Below, piece by piece: positions 35,940-45,153 of a stretch of 64,000 nucleotides of DNA (position 1 is its first letter; each line of letters opens with the position of its first letter). A program made the position numbers and the translations under genes. The DNA is taken from assembly GCA_963695985.1 (NCBI GenBank), contig CAVOIC010000001.1:62001-126000 (forward strand), written 5' to 3'. Below the pieces are notes generated by a model. The model made no database searches and was not told the DNA's origin. It saw only the letters and a list, made by a program, of their open reading frames with translations. This stretch comes from DATBVX01 sp963695985. GTDB taxonomy: Bacteria > Pseudomonadota > Gammaproteobacteria > Steroidobacterales > Steroidobacteraceae.

Positions 35940-35956
35940 GTTATCAATTCGATAAC
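35940..35956. promoter_or_regulatory. Inverted repeat upstream of the TonB-dependent receptor
   Basis: GTTATC-aattc-GATAAC is a perfect 6-bp inverted repeat. A second, wider pair (TACGTT at 35981 and AACGTA at 36007, with TTCAA/TTGAA nested inside) follows. The region is A+T-rich compared with its surroundings, as expected for a promoter of a regulated outer-membrane receptor gene. No known regulator consensus is recognised. Confidence 0.35.
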
Positions 35957-36070
35957 TATAACTCATTAGACAGACACATATACGTTGGATTCAATTCATC
36001 TACTTGAACGTATATTCTTGCTGTAATCCTCCGTTGCGCAAAACAGACAGAAGGGGGCAAGCCTGTGAGA

Positions 36071-36130
36071 ATGACATCGAAGAGAGCAGCTCTAGCAGCG
36101 CTGCTGCTGACGACAGCCGTCGGCGTTGCA
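36071..36130 (+). other. Signal peptide segment of the TonB-dependent receptor, in another reading frame
   Basis: ATG at 36071 opens a frame encoding MTSKRAALAALLLTTAVGVA, a textbook signal peptide. The mature receptor (starting TAAAAALEEVIVTAQ) continues in the +1 frame from about 36132. One extra base around 36128-36132 separates the two; reading on in the signal-peptide frame gives Cys/Arg-rich sequence with no receptor similarity and then stops. Either an indel in the strain or a sequence error. Confidence 0.6.
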
Positions 36131-38363
36131 GACTGCGGCTGCTGCCGCGTTGGAGGAGGTAATCGTCACGGCGCAGAAGCGCGAGCAGAAGGCGCAAGAC
36201 GTCGGTATCGCGATGACGGTCATGAGTGGTGACGAGATCGCGAGTCTTCACTATACCAACGCATCCGATCTTGCCGCCCAGTCACCGGGCGTCGAGACAC
36301 GTCGCCAGTTCCCTAACCGCGGCTTGCGATCGAACTTCTTCATCCGCGGCGTCGGCTCGACCGACTTCAACGATGCGACCGAGACTCCGATCGCCATCTA
36401 CGTCGACGACTTCTACATGATCTCGCCGAGTACCACGGACTTTTCACTGATGGACATCGCCCGTGCGGAAGTCCTGAAGGGGCCGCAGGGCACGCTCTTC
36501 GGCCGCAACTCGAACGGCGGCGCGGTGCAGTTCGTGACCAACAAGCCGCAGTTCGACGCGGTGTCCGGATCCTTCGAGGTCGGCTTCGGCACGGACGAGA
36601 CTCGGCAGCTGCAGGGGGTGCTGAACGTCCCGGTCAGCGACAAGTTCGCGATTCGCCTGGCCGGCATGCTGGATGACCACGGCTTCCTGACAGAGAACGT
36701 GCTCGCGGGCGGTCGCGATGCGGCCGACCAGAACTTCACGGCGGGCCGTGTATCGCTGCGCTACAAGCCGACCGATGCGCTCGACATCACCTACAAGTTC
36801 CAGCACGGTGATTCGCACGGCGCCTACGGTGAGACGGACCCGCTGGTCACGCTCGCGCAGCCCGAAGGCGACGTGATCCACAAGCCCGATAACACCAATG
36901 CCTTCGGCTACAACCCGTCCACGAACGGCACGGATGAGGCGGATCGAATCGCCGCAGAGGGTCTCAATCAGGGCTCCAACAAGACCCAGTCACATCTGCT
37001 TCGGATCGAGTGGGATGTCGCGGACAATGTCACGTTCACATCGATCAGCGGGTTCCTCAATCAGAGGTACTCGGTCTATGAAGACTGCGACGGTACGCCC
37101 TCGATCATCTGCAACTACGACGGCTTCTATGAATCCAAGCACTATTCGCAGGAGTTCCGCCTCAACGGCAATACCAATCGGATCAATTGGACCGCGGGTC
37201 TTTACTACCTGCACCAAGAGTCTTCTGGCGGCCTGGACGCGCCGCTGTACTTTACCGCGGACGGCAACGTTGACCCGAGCGGTATTACTCCCGGCCTCGG
37301 ATTCTACGCAGACTTCGATCAGACCTTGAACGCGTACGCGGCATTCGGACAGATTGAGTACGCGCTGACCGACAAGGTGACTTTGATCGGAGGTGTGAGG
37401 TTCTCGAGGGACGAAAAGGACTTCGAGGAAACCTATCCGGTCTACTCCATGCTGACTTCCAACAGCATCCTGCCGTTCAGTCGGCCCGACGCTTTCCTGC
37501 AGTCGAGCCACCAGATCACCGGCGTGGTGATCGAGAAGGACTTTACCCAGCAGACCGTCGGAGATCTCACCAATCTCAGTGATGACTCGTGGAGCGGCAC
37601 CGCTCAGGTCAACTGGCAGCCCGCCAACGGCCAACTCTTCTATGCATCTGTGCGTCGCGGCGTCAAGGCGGGAGGCTTCAACAACGGATCGGTTCCTGTA
37701 TTCGACATTCAACTCGACCAGTACCCGTTCGACCAGGAGACGCTGATGGCGTATGAAATCGGGGAGAAGGTTTCGTTCGCACAGGACCGCGTGCGACTGA
37801 ACTCCGCGATTTTCTATTACGACTACAAGGACTATCAGGTGACGGCGTTCAAGACGCTTGGAATCATCCAGACCAATGCTGACGCGACGATCGAGGGGGC
37901 CGAGGTGGAATTGTTCGCGTCCCCGACCGACGGTCTGGACTTTAGCGTGGGCGCGGCCTACCTCGAGACGAACATCAAGGACATCTCGCGCGGCGCCGGG
38001 CTGCCGCTCGTCGACAGAGAGATGGGCGAGGCCCCGAGGTGGGACGCGAATGCGTTGATCCGCTACGAATGGCCCGCCTTCGGCGGCAGTATGTCGATCC
38101 AGCTCGCTGGGACCTACACGGGTGAGCGCTGGACCGACGCACAGAACCTGACAGTCGGCCGGCTGCCGTCCTACACGGTCGCCGACGGCCAAATCGGCTT
38201 TCAGTCTGCAAACAACCGGCTCTCAGTACTATTGTGGGGCCGCAATCTGACCGACAAGCGCGTTCCTTTCAACACGCTCGCCACGTTGACTGGTTTCAAC
38301 ATCGGCCAGCAAAAGTGGAACGAGGGACGAATAGCCGGCATCACACTCGGGTATCATTTCTAG
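36126..38363 (+). CDS. TonB-dependent outer-membrane receptor (signal peptide split off by frameshift)
   Basis: About 745 residues. After the leader comes EEVIVTAQKREQ, the usual start of the mature protein with a TonB-box-like region, then a plug domain (RGVGSTDFNDATETPIAIYV, GPQGTLFGRNSNGGAV) and a 22-strand barrel ending in GITLGYHF with C-terminal Phe. In this frame only a TTG at 36126 is available as a start and it lacks a signal sequence; the leader is in another frame at 36071. Substrate unknown; the neighbouring alcohol-oxidation and molybdenum hydroxylase genes suggest an aromatic or terpenoid compound. Confidence 0.85.
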   Translation: MQTAAAAALEEVIVTAQKREQKAQDVGIAMTVMSGDEIASLHYTNASDLAAQSPGVETRRQFPNRGLRSNFFIRGVGSTDFNDATETPIAIYVDDFYMISPSTTDFSLMDIARAEVLKGPQGTLFGRNSNGGAVQFVTNKPQFDAVSGSFEVGFGTDETRQLQGVLNVPVSDKFAIRLAGMLDDHGFLTENVLAGGRDAADQNFTAGRVSLRYKPTDALDITYKFQHGDSHGAYGETDPLVTLAQPEGDVIHKPDNTNAFGYNPSTNGTDEADRIAAEGLNQGSNKTQSHLLRIEWDVADNVTFTSISGFLNQRYSVYEDCDGTPSIICNYDGFYESKHYSQEFRLNGNTNRINWTAGLYYLHQESSGGLDAPLYFTADGNVDPSGITPGLGFYADFDQTLNAYAAFGQIEYALTDKVTLIGGVRFSRDEKDFEETYPVYSMLTSNSILPFSRPDAFLQSSHQITGVVIEKDFTQQTVGDLTNLSDDSWSGTAQVNWQPANGQLFYASVRRGVKAGGFNNGSVPVFDIQLDQYPFDQETLMAYEIGEKVSFAQDRVRLNSAIFYYDYKDYQVTAFKTLGIIQTNADATIEGAEVELFASPTDGLDFSVGAAYLETNIKDISRGAGLPLVDREMGEAPRWDANALIRYEWPAFGGSMSIQLAGTYTGERWTDAQNLTVGRLPSYTVADGQIGFQSANNRLSVLLWGRNLTDKRVPFNTLATLTGFNIGQQKWNEGRIAGITLGYHF

Positions 38364-38459
38364 CGCCGTCACGCGTCGGAAATCGCCCGGGATCGATCCA
38401 ACGCCCGGCCGCGTGTCCGGCCGGGAGTGGCGCGAAATGGTTCAGCGATCGAGATCGCG

Positions 38460-38915
38460 ATGATCCAATTGGACGTCAATGGGGTACGGCGCACGATTGA
38501 GGTCGAGCCCGACACACCACTGCTGTGGGTGCTGCGTGAGCAGCTGCAGCTACCGGGAACCAAGTACGGGTGTGGTATTGGAGTGTGCGGTGCGTGCACC
38601 GTCCATATCGACGGACGGGCCGTGCGGTCCTGTCTGCTGCCAGTTGGCTCAGTGAAGGGGTCGGTCGTCACCATTGAAGGCGTGGGCGGCGGCGGCCAGC
38701 TTCATCCAGTCCAGTCCGCCTGGATCCAGCACCAGGTGCCGCAGTGCGGATACTGCCAGTCGGGGCAGATCATGGCTGCGATCACGCTCCTGAGCCACAA
38801 CGCCAGTCCTTCGGACGAGGAGATCGGTCAGGCGCTCGATAACATCTGCCGTTGCGGCACGTACGATCGGATCCGCAGGGCGATCCATGCAGCCGCCCAA
38901 TCGATGATGAAATGA
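38460..38915 (+). CDS. 2Fe-2S subunit of a xanthine-dehydrogenase-family molybdenum hydroxylase (IorA-like)
   Basis: A 151-residue protein with both expected clusters: a plant-ferredoxin type site (CGIGVCGACTVHIDGRAVRSC is the core, first Cys near residue 40) and the C-terminal helical site (QCGYCQSGQ, then CRCGTYDRI). It transfers electrons from the molybdenum subunit encoded immediately downstream. ATG 38460 gives the family N-terminus MIQLDVNG. No FAD subunit gene is adjacent, as in isoquinoline 1-oxidoreductase-type two-subunit enzymes that pass electrons to a membrane cytochrome. Confidence 0.9.
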   Translation: MIQLDVNGVRRTIEVEPDTPLLWVLREQLQLPGTKYGCGIGVCGACTVHIDGRAVRSCLLPVGSVKGSVVTIEGVGGGGQLHPVQSAWIQHQVPQCGYCQSGQIMAAITLLSHNASPSDEEIGQALDNICRCGTYDRIRRAIHAAAQSMMK

Positions 38916-38916
38916 T

Positions 38917-41079
38917 GTGATCCAGGAGTCTATTAACAGGCGCGACTTCCTGAGCATGTCGCTCCTTGGGGGCGGCTCCCTTGTCATGACGTTCACGTTG
39001 CCGGCGGGCGCTCGCGGTGACGAGTCGGCAGCACGCCCGGCTGCCGCAGTACCTGTGTCCGTGTGGCTGAAGGTCAGCAGGGACAGCCGCCTCACGTTCA
39101 TCAATCCGCATGCCGAGATGGGACAGGGGATCGGGTCCTCGCTCGCTATGGTCTTCGTCGATGAATTCGGTGGCGACTGGGCGTCGACGGACATCGAAGC
39201 CGGAACACTCCGACCGGAGTTCCGGTTGAACCCGTTCGTCGGAGAGATGTTCACGGCGGGAAGCTCATCGATCGCGACCGGCTACTTGCCGGTGCGATTA
39301 GCTGCCGCGGCCGCGCGCCAGATGTTCTTGTCTGCCGCAGCGGCCAGACTCGGAGTCGCCGAGACGGAGCTCACGCTGGTGGATTGCAAAGTGCACAGTA
39401 AGAGTGGCGCTGTGGTTGCCATAGGGGAGCTGCTCGATGATGTATCGCGGCTCCGTCCGCCGGCTCAGCCCGCGCTCAAGGAGGACGCCGCGCTTCTCTA
39501 CGTCGGCAGAGGCCTGCCGGCCAAGGACATCCCGGACAAGGTGACAGGCAAGGCGCTCTACGGCATCGACTACCACGAAGCCGGCATGCTGATCGCGACC
39601 GTCAGGACATCACCTGTTCACGGCGGTCGCGTCGTCGGCTCGAACGCCACGGATGTGCGGCGAATGCCCGGGGTCAAGGCGATCATCGACATCCCGCATG
39701 GACTCTCGGTCGTTGCCGATACGTTCTGGCACGCGAAGAAGGCCGCTGACGCCCTCCAGATCCAGTTCGACGCCGGTGCTGCCGTGAACGTGGATGACCA
39801 ATGGTATCTGGATGCGCACAGCGCGGCGTTGCGCCGCACGGACGGGGTTGTCGGATTCAACGACGGCAACACACTCGGCATCCTGGCGGCGAGCAGCGAT
39901 GTCCACGAGGCAACGTACTTTGGACCGTGGCTCGCGCACGCGACGATGGAGCCCATGACCTGCAGCGCACGCGTGACGACGGATCGCGCTGATCTGTGGC
40001 TGGGAACGCAAGGGCTCGAGTATGTGACCAACGAAGTGGCGCGAGTGACGGGACTGTCGCGCGACAAGGTGCACGTCCACAACCTGATGCTCGGCGGCGG
40101 CTTCGGCCGCCGCTACGAGGCCGATTATGCCGTCCAGGCTGCGACTGTCGCCAAGTCGCTACCTGGGATCACGGTCAAAGTGATCTGGACGCGCGAGGAG
40201 GATATGCAGCAGGACTATTACCGCCCGGCCGGGATGGCGCTCCTGCGCGCGACGCTCGGCGCGGGCGGGTTACCTGCGGCACTGCTCATCCGTGTTTCCG
40301 CACCCGCCATCGCCGCACACAACCCGGGGTTTGAGAAGTTCGCGAAGCCGCTCGACATCACTGCGATCGATGGGCTTACGAACGTTCATTACGAGCTGCC
40401 AAACAAGCGATTCGAGTGGGTCCAGACCGAAAGCCACGTGAAGATCGGGTGGTGGCGATCCGTTGGCAACTCCCACAACGCATTTTTCAAGGAGTGCTTC
40501 ATCGACGAGCTTGCCGAGAAGGCCGGTATCGACCCGATCGAATATCGCCTGCGAATACTGGGTGGCGAGAAGCACGCGCCCGTTCGCCGGCTGCTGGAGG
40601 AGTTGGCGCGTGCGTCAAACTGGGGCCGCGCTCCGAAAGGCCGCTTCCAGGGCGTTGCCCTGCACGATACGTACGGGACGATCGTGGGCGAGGTCCTGGA
40701 GCTGTCGGTGACCGGGACGGAAATCCACGTGCACCGCGTGACCTGCGCTTACGACTGCGGTTCGGTGATCAATCCGGGACCGGTAGACGCGCAGATGCGC
40801 GGAGGGATCATCTGGGGTTTGACGGCGGCCTTGATGGGAGAGATCAACGTCGAGCACGGTCGCATCAAGCAGAGCAACTTCCATGACTATCCCGTACTAC
40901 GCATGTCGCAGGTGCCTCAGATCGAGGTAATCCCGGTGCTGCGCGGAGGAGCGCCTTCCGGCACCGGAGAGCCGGGCGTGCCCCCGGCTTTGCCTGCGCT
41001 CGCTAACGCGATGTACCGAGCGACCGGAAAGCGATTCAGGCGTTTGCCGCTGAGCAAGTTCGGGTTTACGGTCGCATAG
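38917..41079 (+). CDS. Molybdopterin-binding large subunit of an aldehyde oxidase/isoquinoline oxidoreductase type enzyme (IorB-like)
   Basis: A 720-residue protein with a twin-arginine signal near the N-terminus (INRRDFLSMSLLGGG), so the heterodimer is probably exported folded to the periplasm. Cofactor segments include MLGGGFGRRYEADYAVQ and, near the C-terminus, GTGEPGVPPALPALANAM, whose Glu is the catalytic base. The GTG start follows the small-subunit stop by one base. It hydroxylates an N-heterocycle or oxidises an aldehyde; the exact substrate is not predictable. Confidence 0.88.
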   Translation: MIQESINRRDFLSMSLLGGGSLVMTFTLPAGARGDESAARPAAAVPVSVWLKVSRDSRLTFINPHAEMGQGIGSSLAMVFVDEFGGDWASTDIEAGTLRPEFRLNPFVGEMFTAGSSSIATGYLPVRLAAAAARQMFLSAAAARLGVAETELTLVDCKVHSKSGAVVAIGELLDDVSRLRPPAQPALKEDAALLYVGRGLPAKDIPDKVTGKALYGIDYHEAGMLIATVRTSPVHGGRVVGSNATDVRRMPGVKAIIDIPHGLSVVADTFWHAKKAADALQIQFDAGAAVNVDDQWYLDAHSAALRRTDGVVGFNDGNTLGILAASSDVHEATYFGPWLAHATMEPMTCSARVTTDRADLWLGTQGLEYVTNEVARVTGLSRDKVHVHNLMLGGGFGRRYEADYAVQAATVAKSLPGITVKVIWTREEDMQQDYYRPAGMALLRATLGAGGLPAALLIRVSAPAIAAHNPGFEKFAKPLDITAIDGLTNVHYELPNKRFEWVQTESHVKIGWWRSVGNSHNAFFKECFIDELAEKAGIDPIEYRLRILGGEKHAPVRRLLEELARASNWGRAPKGRFQGVALHDTYGTIVGEVLELSVTGTEIHVHRVTCAYDCGSVINPGPVDAQMRGGIIWGLTAALMGEINVEHGRIKQSNFHDYPVLRMSQVPQIEVIPVLRGGAPSGTGEPGVPPALPALANAMYRATGKRFRRLPLSKFGFTVA

Positions 41080-41080
41080 C

Positions 41081-42439
41081 GTGCCAAGTAACGCGTTGAG
41101 TTCCTCAAGCTCGCCCGGCACGACGCTCCGACGGCTTGTCGATGACGCACAGCTCGGGCCCTTGCACTGGCGTGTGCTGGTTCTGTGCGCCCTTGTGTTG
41201 ATGGTCGACGGCTACGACCTCGTGTCGATTGGTTTTGCGCTACCGGCAATGGCGCGGGATCTTGGTATTCCGCCCGCTGCTTTCGGACCGGCGCTGTCTC
41301 TGTCGTTTGTTGGTGTCGCGCTGGGGTCGCTCATCGCGGGTACGCTTGGTGACCGCTTCGGTCGTCGCCCGGCGATCCTGGTCTGTTTTGTGCTGGTGGG
41401 CGCCGCGTCGCTGGCTACAGCGACGGCCGGGACGCTGATGCAGATCGCAACCTGGCGGTTTGTGACGGGCCTCGGCATGGGCGGCGTGGTCCCCAATGCG
41501 GTTGCGCTCGTATCCGAATACATGCCGCTGCGCAGGCGCGCGTTTCTCATCGTCGCCGCATTCAGTTCGGCCGCATTCGGCTCTTTCGCGGGGAGTCTGA
41601 TGTCCGCATGGCTGATCCCGAACTTCGGCTGGCAAGCCGTGTTCGTGGTGGGTGGGTTGGGGCCACTGTTGGTTACTGCGCTCGCGTTCGTTGCGCTGCC
41701 GGAGTCACCGCATTTCCTGGCGGCCGTTGCCCGCATTTCGGAAGCCGCAGCGCTTGCTCGTCAACTCGCGCCGACGTGGGAGGGTGCGGAATCGACACTC
41801 GCGGCTCCCTTGCGCACGGCGACTCGGGTGCCGGTCGCCGAGCTGTTCGCGGGCGCGCGCGGCGGCGCCACGGTTCTCATTTGGATTCTCTTCATCGGAA
41901 CGCAGGCCCTCGTGTTCTTCATGGGCAGCTGGCTCGCGACCTTGCTGACGCAGACGGGCATGGCGATCAAGCGGGCGCTCTTTGCCGTGTCACTGTTCCA
42001 CCTCGGCTCACTCGCGGTCGGGCTCTTTGTTGCCTGGCAGAGTGACCGTCATTCACCCGAGAAGATGCTGGCCACAACGTACTCGGCTGCTGCGGTTGCC
42101 GTGGCCCTGCTTGGAATCGGCGGTTCGCAAACCGGCGCCGTATATCCACTCTGCTTTGTCGCAGGCGGCGGAATCGTGGGCGCTTCCTTCTGTCTCGGCG
42201 CGCTGGCATCCAGTTACTACCCTCCCTCTATCCGCAGCATGGGCTTGGGTTGGGGTCTCGCGATCGGTCGCGTCGGCTCAGTGACGAGTCCGCTCCTCGG
42301 CGGACTGGCTCTCGGCGCCGGTTGGCCTGTAGGGATGATCTTCGCCGCAGCCGCGGTGCCGGCCGTCGTGTGCACGGTGGCTGTGCTCGCACTTCTCGGA
42401 GTACGGTCGCGCGTGATGCGCGAGTTCGACGTCGCCTAA
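41081..42439 (+). CDS. MFS transporter, aromatic acid:H+ symporter (AAHS) type
   Basis: A 452-residue transporter with 12 predicted membrane segments. The first helix carries VDGYDLVSIGFALP, where the DGYD/DGFD aspartate is conserved in 4-hydroxybenzoate permeases such as PcaK, and the loop between helices 2 and 3 has GDRFGRRPA. It starts one base after the molybdenum subunit stop, so import and oxidation are coupled in one operon. An aromatic or other organic acid is the likely cargo. Confidence 0.87.
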   Translation: MPSNALSSSSSPGTTLRRLVDDAQLGPLHWRVLVLCALVLMVDGYDLVSIGFALPAMARDLGIPPAAFGPALSLSFVGVALGSLIAGTLGDRFGRRPAILVCFVLVGAASLATATAGTLMQIATWRFVTGLGMGGVVPNAVALVSEYMPLRRRAFLIVAAFSSAAFGSFAGSLMSAWLIPNFGWQAVFVVGGLGPLLVTALAFVALPESPHFLAAVARISEAAALARQLAPTWEGAESTLAAPLRTATRVPVAELFAGARGGATVLIWILFIGTQALVFFMGSWLATLLTQTGMAIKRALFAVSLFHLGSLAVGLFVAWQSDRHSPEKMLATTYSAAAVAVALLGIGGSQTGAVYPLCFVAGGGIVGASFCLGALASSYYPPSIRSMGLGWGLAIGRVGSVTSPLLGGLALGAGWPVGMIFAAAAVPAVVCTVAVLALLGVRSRVMREFDVA

Positions 42440-42453
42440 TACAGGGCGGTGCT

Positions 42454-43464
42454 CTAGCGCTCACTATCGAGAATCCGCATCTGATGCTCGTCGTAGCGTG
42501 CACCGGCGACTGCGGACGGCGGAATGGCGCTCTCGATGCGGGCAAGGTCGGCCGGCGCGAGCGTGACGTCGAGCGCGCCGAGCGACTCGTCCAGCTGCGC
42601 GCGAGTGCGCGCGCCGATGACGGGCACAATGGTAATGCCCTTTGCGAGGACCCACGCGATGGCGAGCTGTGAGGGACGGATGCCCTTCTCGGCCGCAAGG
42701 TGCTGTAGCGTGTCGATGATCCGCTGGTTCCGTTCGCGGTTCTCCCCGGTAAAGCGCGGTAGGTGCGCCCGGAAATCACCCTTCGCGCTCGGCTTTGAGC
42801 CGCTCAACAGGCCGCGAGACAGCACGCCATAGGCTGTCATCCCCACGCGCATCTCGGAGAGCGCGGGAAGGACATTCGCCTCGGGCCCGCGGCTGATGAG
42901 TGAGTACTCGATCTGCAGGTCTGAGATGGTATGCACGGCGTTCGCGCGGCGGATCGTCTCGGACCCGACCTCTGACAGGCCGACGTACCGGACGTAACCC
43001 GCCTTGACGAGGTCGGCGATCGCGCCGATGGTCTCTTCGATCGGCACCGCCGGGTCGAGGCGAGCCGGGCGATAGATGTCGACGTAGCTAACGCCAAGTC
43101 GGGTCAGGCTGTAGGCGAGGAAGTTCTTTACGGCAGCCGGACGCGCGTCGGCACCGATCCATCCCCCGTCCGGGGAACGCAGAGCGCCGAACTTCACCGA
43201 GAGGAGCGCCTTGCCCCGGCGGTCCTTGAGTGCCCGTCCGAGGAGCATCTCGTTGTGCCCGGCCCCATAGAAGTCGCCGGTGTCGAACAGGTTGATGCCG
43301 CGGTCGAGCGCGGCATGGATGGTGGCGATGCTCTCACCGTCGTCCGACGGGCCGTACATTCCTCCGGACATCCCCATGCACCCCAGCGCCAGCGGAAAGA
43401 CTCTGGGACCGTTGGCACCGAGTTGGCGCAGGCTATCGGGGGTGTATGAACTCGGCATGCGCAA
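42454..43464 (-). CDS. Aldo/keto reductase lacking the usual catalytic His
   Basis: A 336-residue (beta/alpha)8 reductase. Asp61 and Tyr66 (FDTGDFYGAG) and Lys91 (SVKFG) of the catalytic tetrad are present, but the position of the active-site His in the usual YYQHRxD motif is Ala134 (YRPARLD). NADPH-binding residues near the C-terminus look normal. Members with this change exist and may favour other substrates or directions. It converges with the MFS gene at a 14-bp gap and is not part of that operon. Confidence 0.82.
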   Translation of the reverse strand: MRMPSSYTPDSLRQLGANGPRVFPLALGCMGMSGGMYGPSDDGESIATIHAALDRGINLFDTGDFYGAGHNEMLLGRALKDRRGKALLSVKFGALRSPDGGWIGADARPAAVKNFLAYSLTRLGVSYVDIYRPARLDPAVPIEETIGAIADLVKAGYVRYVGLSEVGSETIRRANAVHTISDLQIEYSLISRGPEANVLPALSEMRVGMTAYGVLSRGLLSGSKPSAKGDFRAHLPRFTGENRERNQRIIDTLQHLAAEKGIRPSQLAIAWVLAKGITIVPVIGARTRAQLDESLGALDVTLAPADLARIESAIPPSAVAGARYDEHQMRILDSER

Positions 43465-43717
43465 GAGTCAGGGAGTTCGGTGGTCGGGCTTACAGGATAT
43501 AACCGCGATCCGGAAGGGTCGAGTGCGCCGATTACCCCTTCGAGGCGTAAGTTGGATAACGAGCCATGAGCACAGGTGACCACAGACGATCAATAACTTA
43601 CCAGCAGTGACTTACCCATTGCGTGTCCATCATGACTCGGCCAACTGTTCATCCCGTAGGCGGCGGAGCTCAGCTATGCTCTCGAACCGATCGCCAGAAC
43701 CGCAGAGGTTTTCTGAA

Positions 43718-45013
43718 ATGGCCACGATAGTGGGCGGCATCGCGACGTCGCATACCCCGACGATCGGCTTTGCCCTCGATACGAACAAGCAGAAGGATGC
43801 GGTGTGGGCGCCGATCTTCGAGGGCTACAAGCCCGTGCAGCAGTGGCTCGCAGACAAGAAGCCCGACGTGCTGTTCTTCATCTTCAACGACCACGTCACC
43901 TCGTTCTTCTTCGATCACTACTCGCACTTCGCGCTCGGCGTGGGCGAGCGCTACTGGGTGGCGGACGAAGGCGGCGGGCCGCGCAAGCTCCCGCCCATCA
44001 AGGGCCATCCCGGACTCGCGCGCCATGTCGCAACCGGGCTCGTCGCCGACGAGTTCGATATGTCCTACTTTCAGGCCAAGGGGCTGGATCACGGCTGCTT
44101 CTCGCCACTGTCGCTGCTCTGGCCCCACGAGCCCGCGTGGCCGGGCGCCATCGTGCCGCTGCAGGTTGGCGTGCTCGAGTTCCCGATACCCTCCGCGCGC
44201 CGCTGCTTCAAGCTCGGGCAGTCGCTGCGCAAGGCGATCGAAAGCTATCCCGAGGACCTGAAGGTCGCCATCGTCGGCACCGGTGGACTCTCGCACCAGG
44301 TGCACGGCGAGCGCGCCGGATTCAACAACACGCCGTGGGACATGGAATTCCTCGAGCTGCTCGAGAGGGATCCCGAAAAGCTCACGCAGATCACGATCGC
44401 GGAGTACGCGAAGCGCGGCGGCTTCGAAGGCGCTGAAGTGATCATGTGGCTGATCATGCGCGGCGCGCTCTCGAAGAGGGTGAAAAAGCTCCACCAGGCG
44501 TACTACCTGCCGTCGATGACGCCGATCGCGACGGTGATCTACGAGAATGATTCGAACGAACCCGCCGACGAGACGGTGGCGCAATATCGCGAGCGCATCG
44601 GCAAGCAGTGGGCGGGCATCGAGAAGCTCGAGGGAACGTATCCCTTCACCCTCGACCGCAGCGTCAAGGCCTATCGCCTGAATGAGTTCCTGCACGGGCT
44701 CATCGAGCCGGCCAGGCGCAAGCGCTTCCTCGCGGACCCGGAGCCCATGTTCGTGGAAGCGGGTCTGACGGAGGAAGAGCGCGACATGATTCGCCGACTC
44801 GACTGGCGGGCGCTCATCCGATACGGAGTGATCTTCTTCCTGCTGGAGAAGCTCGGCGCAGTGGTCGGCACGTCGAACCTGCACATCTACGCGGCCATGC
44901 GCGGCCAGTCACTCGAGGACTTCCAAAAGACGCGGAACGCGCAGGTGCTCTACTCGGTTGCAGGTCAGGAGGAGGGCAAGAAGGACTGGGACAAACGCAC
45001 GACCGGCCGCTAA
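43718..45013 (+). CDS. Gallate/protocatechuate 4,5-type extradiol dioxygenase (LigAB fusion, DesB/GalA-like)
   Basis: A 431-residue class III extradiol dioxygenase with the LigB-type catalytic domain first and a LigA-like domain from about residue 300, as in gallate dioxygenases. Expected iron ligands are in place: His12, His59 (FNDHV) and Glu240, with acid-base His193/His196 (GLSHQVHGERAG). ATG 43718 puts His12 at the family position; an upstream ATG at 43676 also has a ribosome site. It opens the gallate or protocatechuate ring; no downstream hydratase or aldolase genes follow. Its 3' end exists as two decayed copies at 47.5 and 52.3 kb. Confidence 0.9.
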   Translation: MATIVGGIATSHTPTIGFALDTNKQKDAVWAPIFEGYKPVQQWLADKKPDVLFFIFNDHVTSFFFDHYSHFALGVGERYWVADEGGGPRKLPPIKGHPGLARHVATGLVADEFDMSYFQAKGLDHGCFSPLSLLWPHEPAWPGAIVPLQVGVLEFPIPSARRCFKLGQSLRKAIESYPEDLKVAIVGTGGLSHQVHGERAGFNNTPWDMEFLELLERDPEKLTQITIAEYAKRGGFEGAEVIMWLIMRGALSKRVKKLHQAYYLPSMTPIATVIYENDSNEPADETVAQYRERIGKQWAGIEKLEGTYPFTLDRSVKAYRLNEFLHGLIEPARRKRFLADPEPMFVEAGLTEEERDMIRRLDWRALIRYGVIFFLLEKLGAVVGTSNLHIYAAMRGQSLEDFQKTRNAQVLYSVAGQEEGKKDWDKRTTGR

Positions 45014-45153
45014 CCGCACGCTGTCGCGCAAACTGTAACCGTTGCGTGCCCAGCAATCCGAGACCGTTTTCGGACAAGAACGATTTGGGGTCGGCAACCA
45101 TAGAGTTGACGCGTGCGTGAATTGAACCGACGCAGTAATAGTGATTCCGATCA

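Noticed and set aside
36071..36232. Stand-alone small protein encoded by the TonB leader frame
   Set aside because: After the signal peptide the frame is Cys/Arg-rich and runs over receptor coding sequence; it is best read as a leader separated by an indel.
43670..44884. 404-codon minus-strand frame opposite the gallate dioxygenase
   Set aside because: The plus-strand gene has all iron ligands; the antisense frame has only composition-driven sequence.
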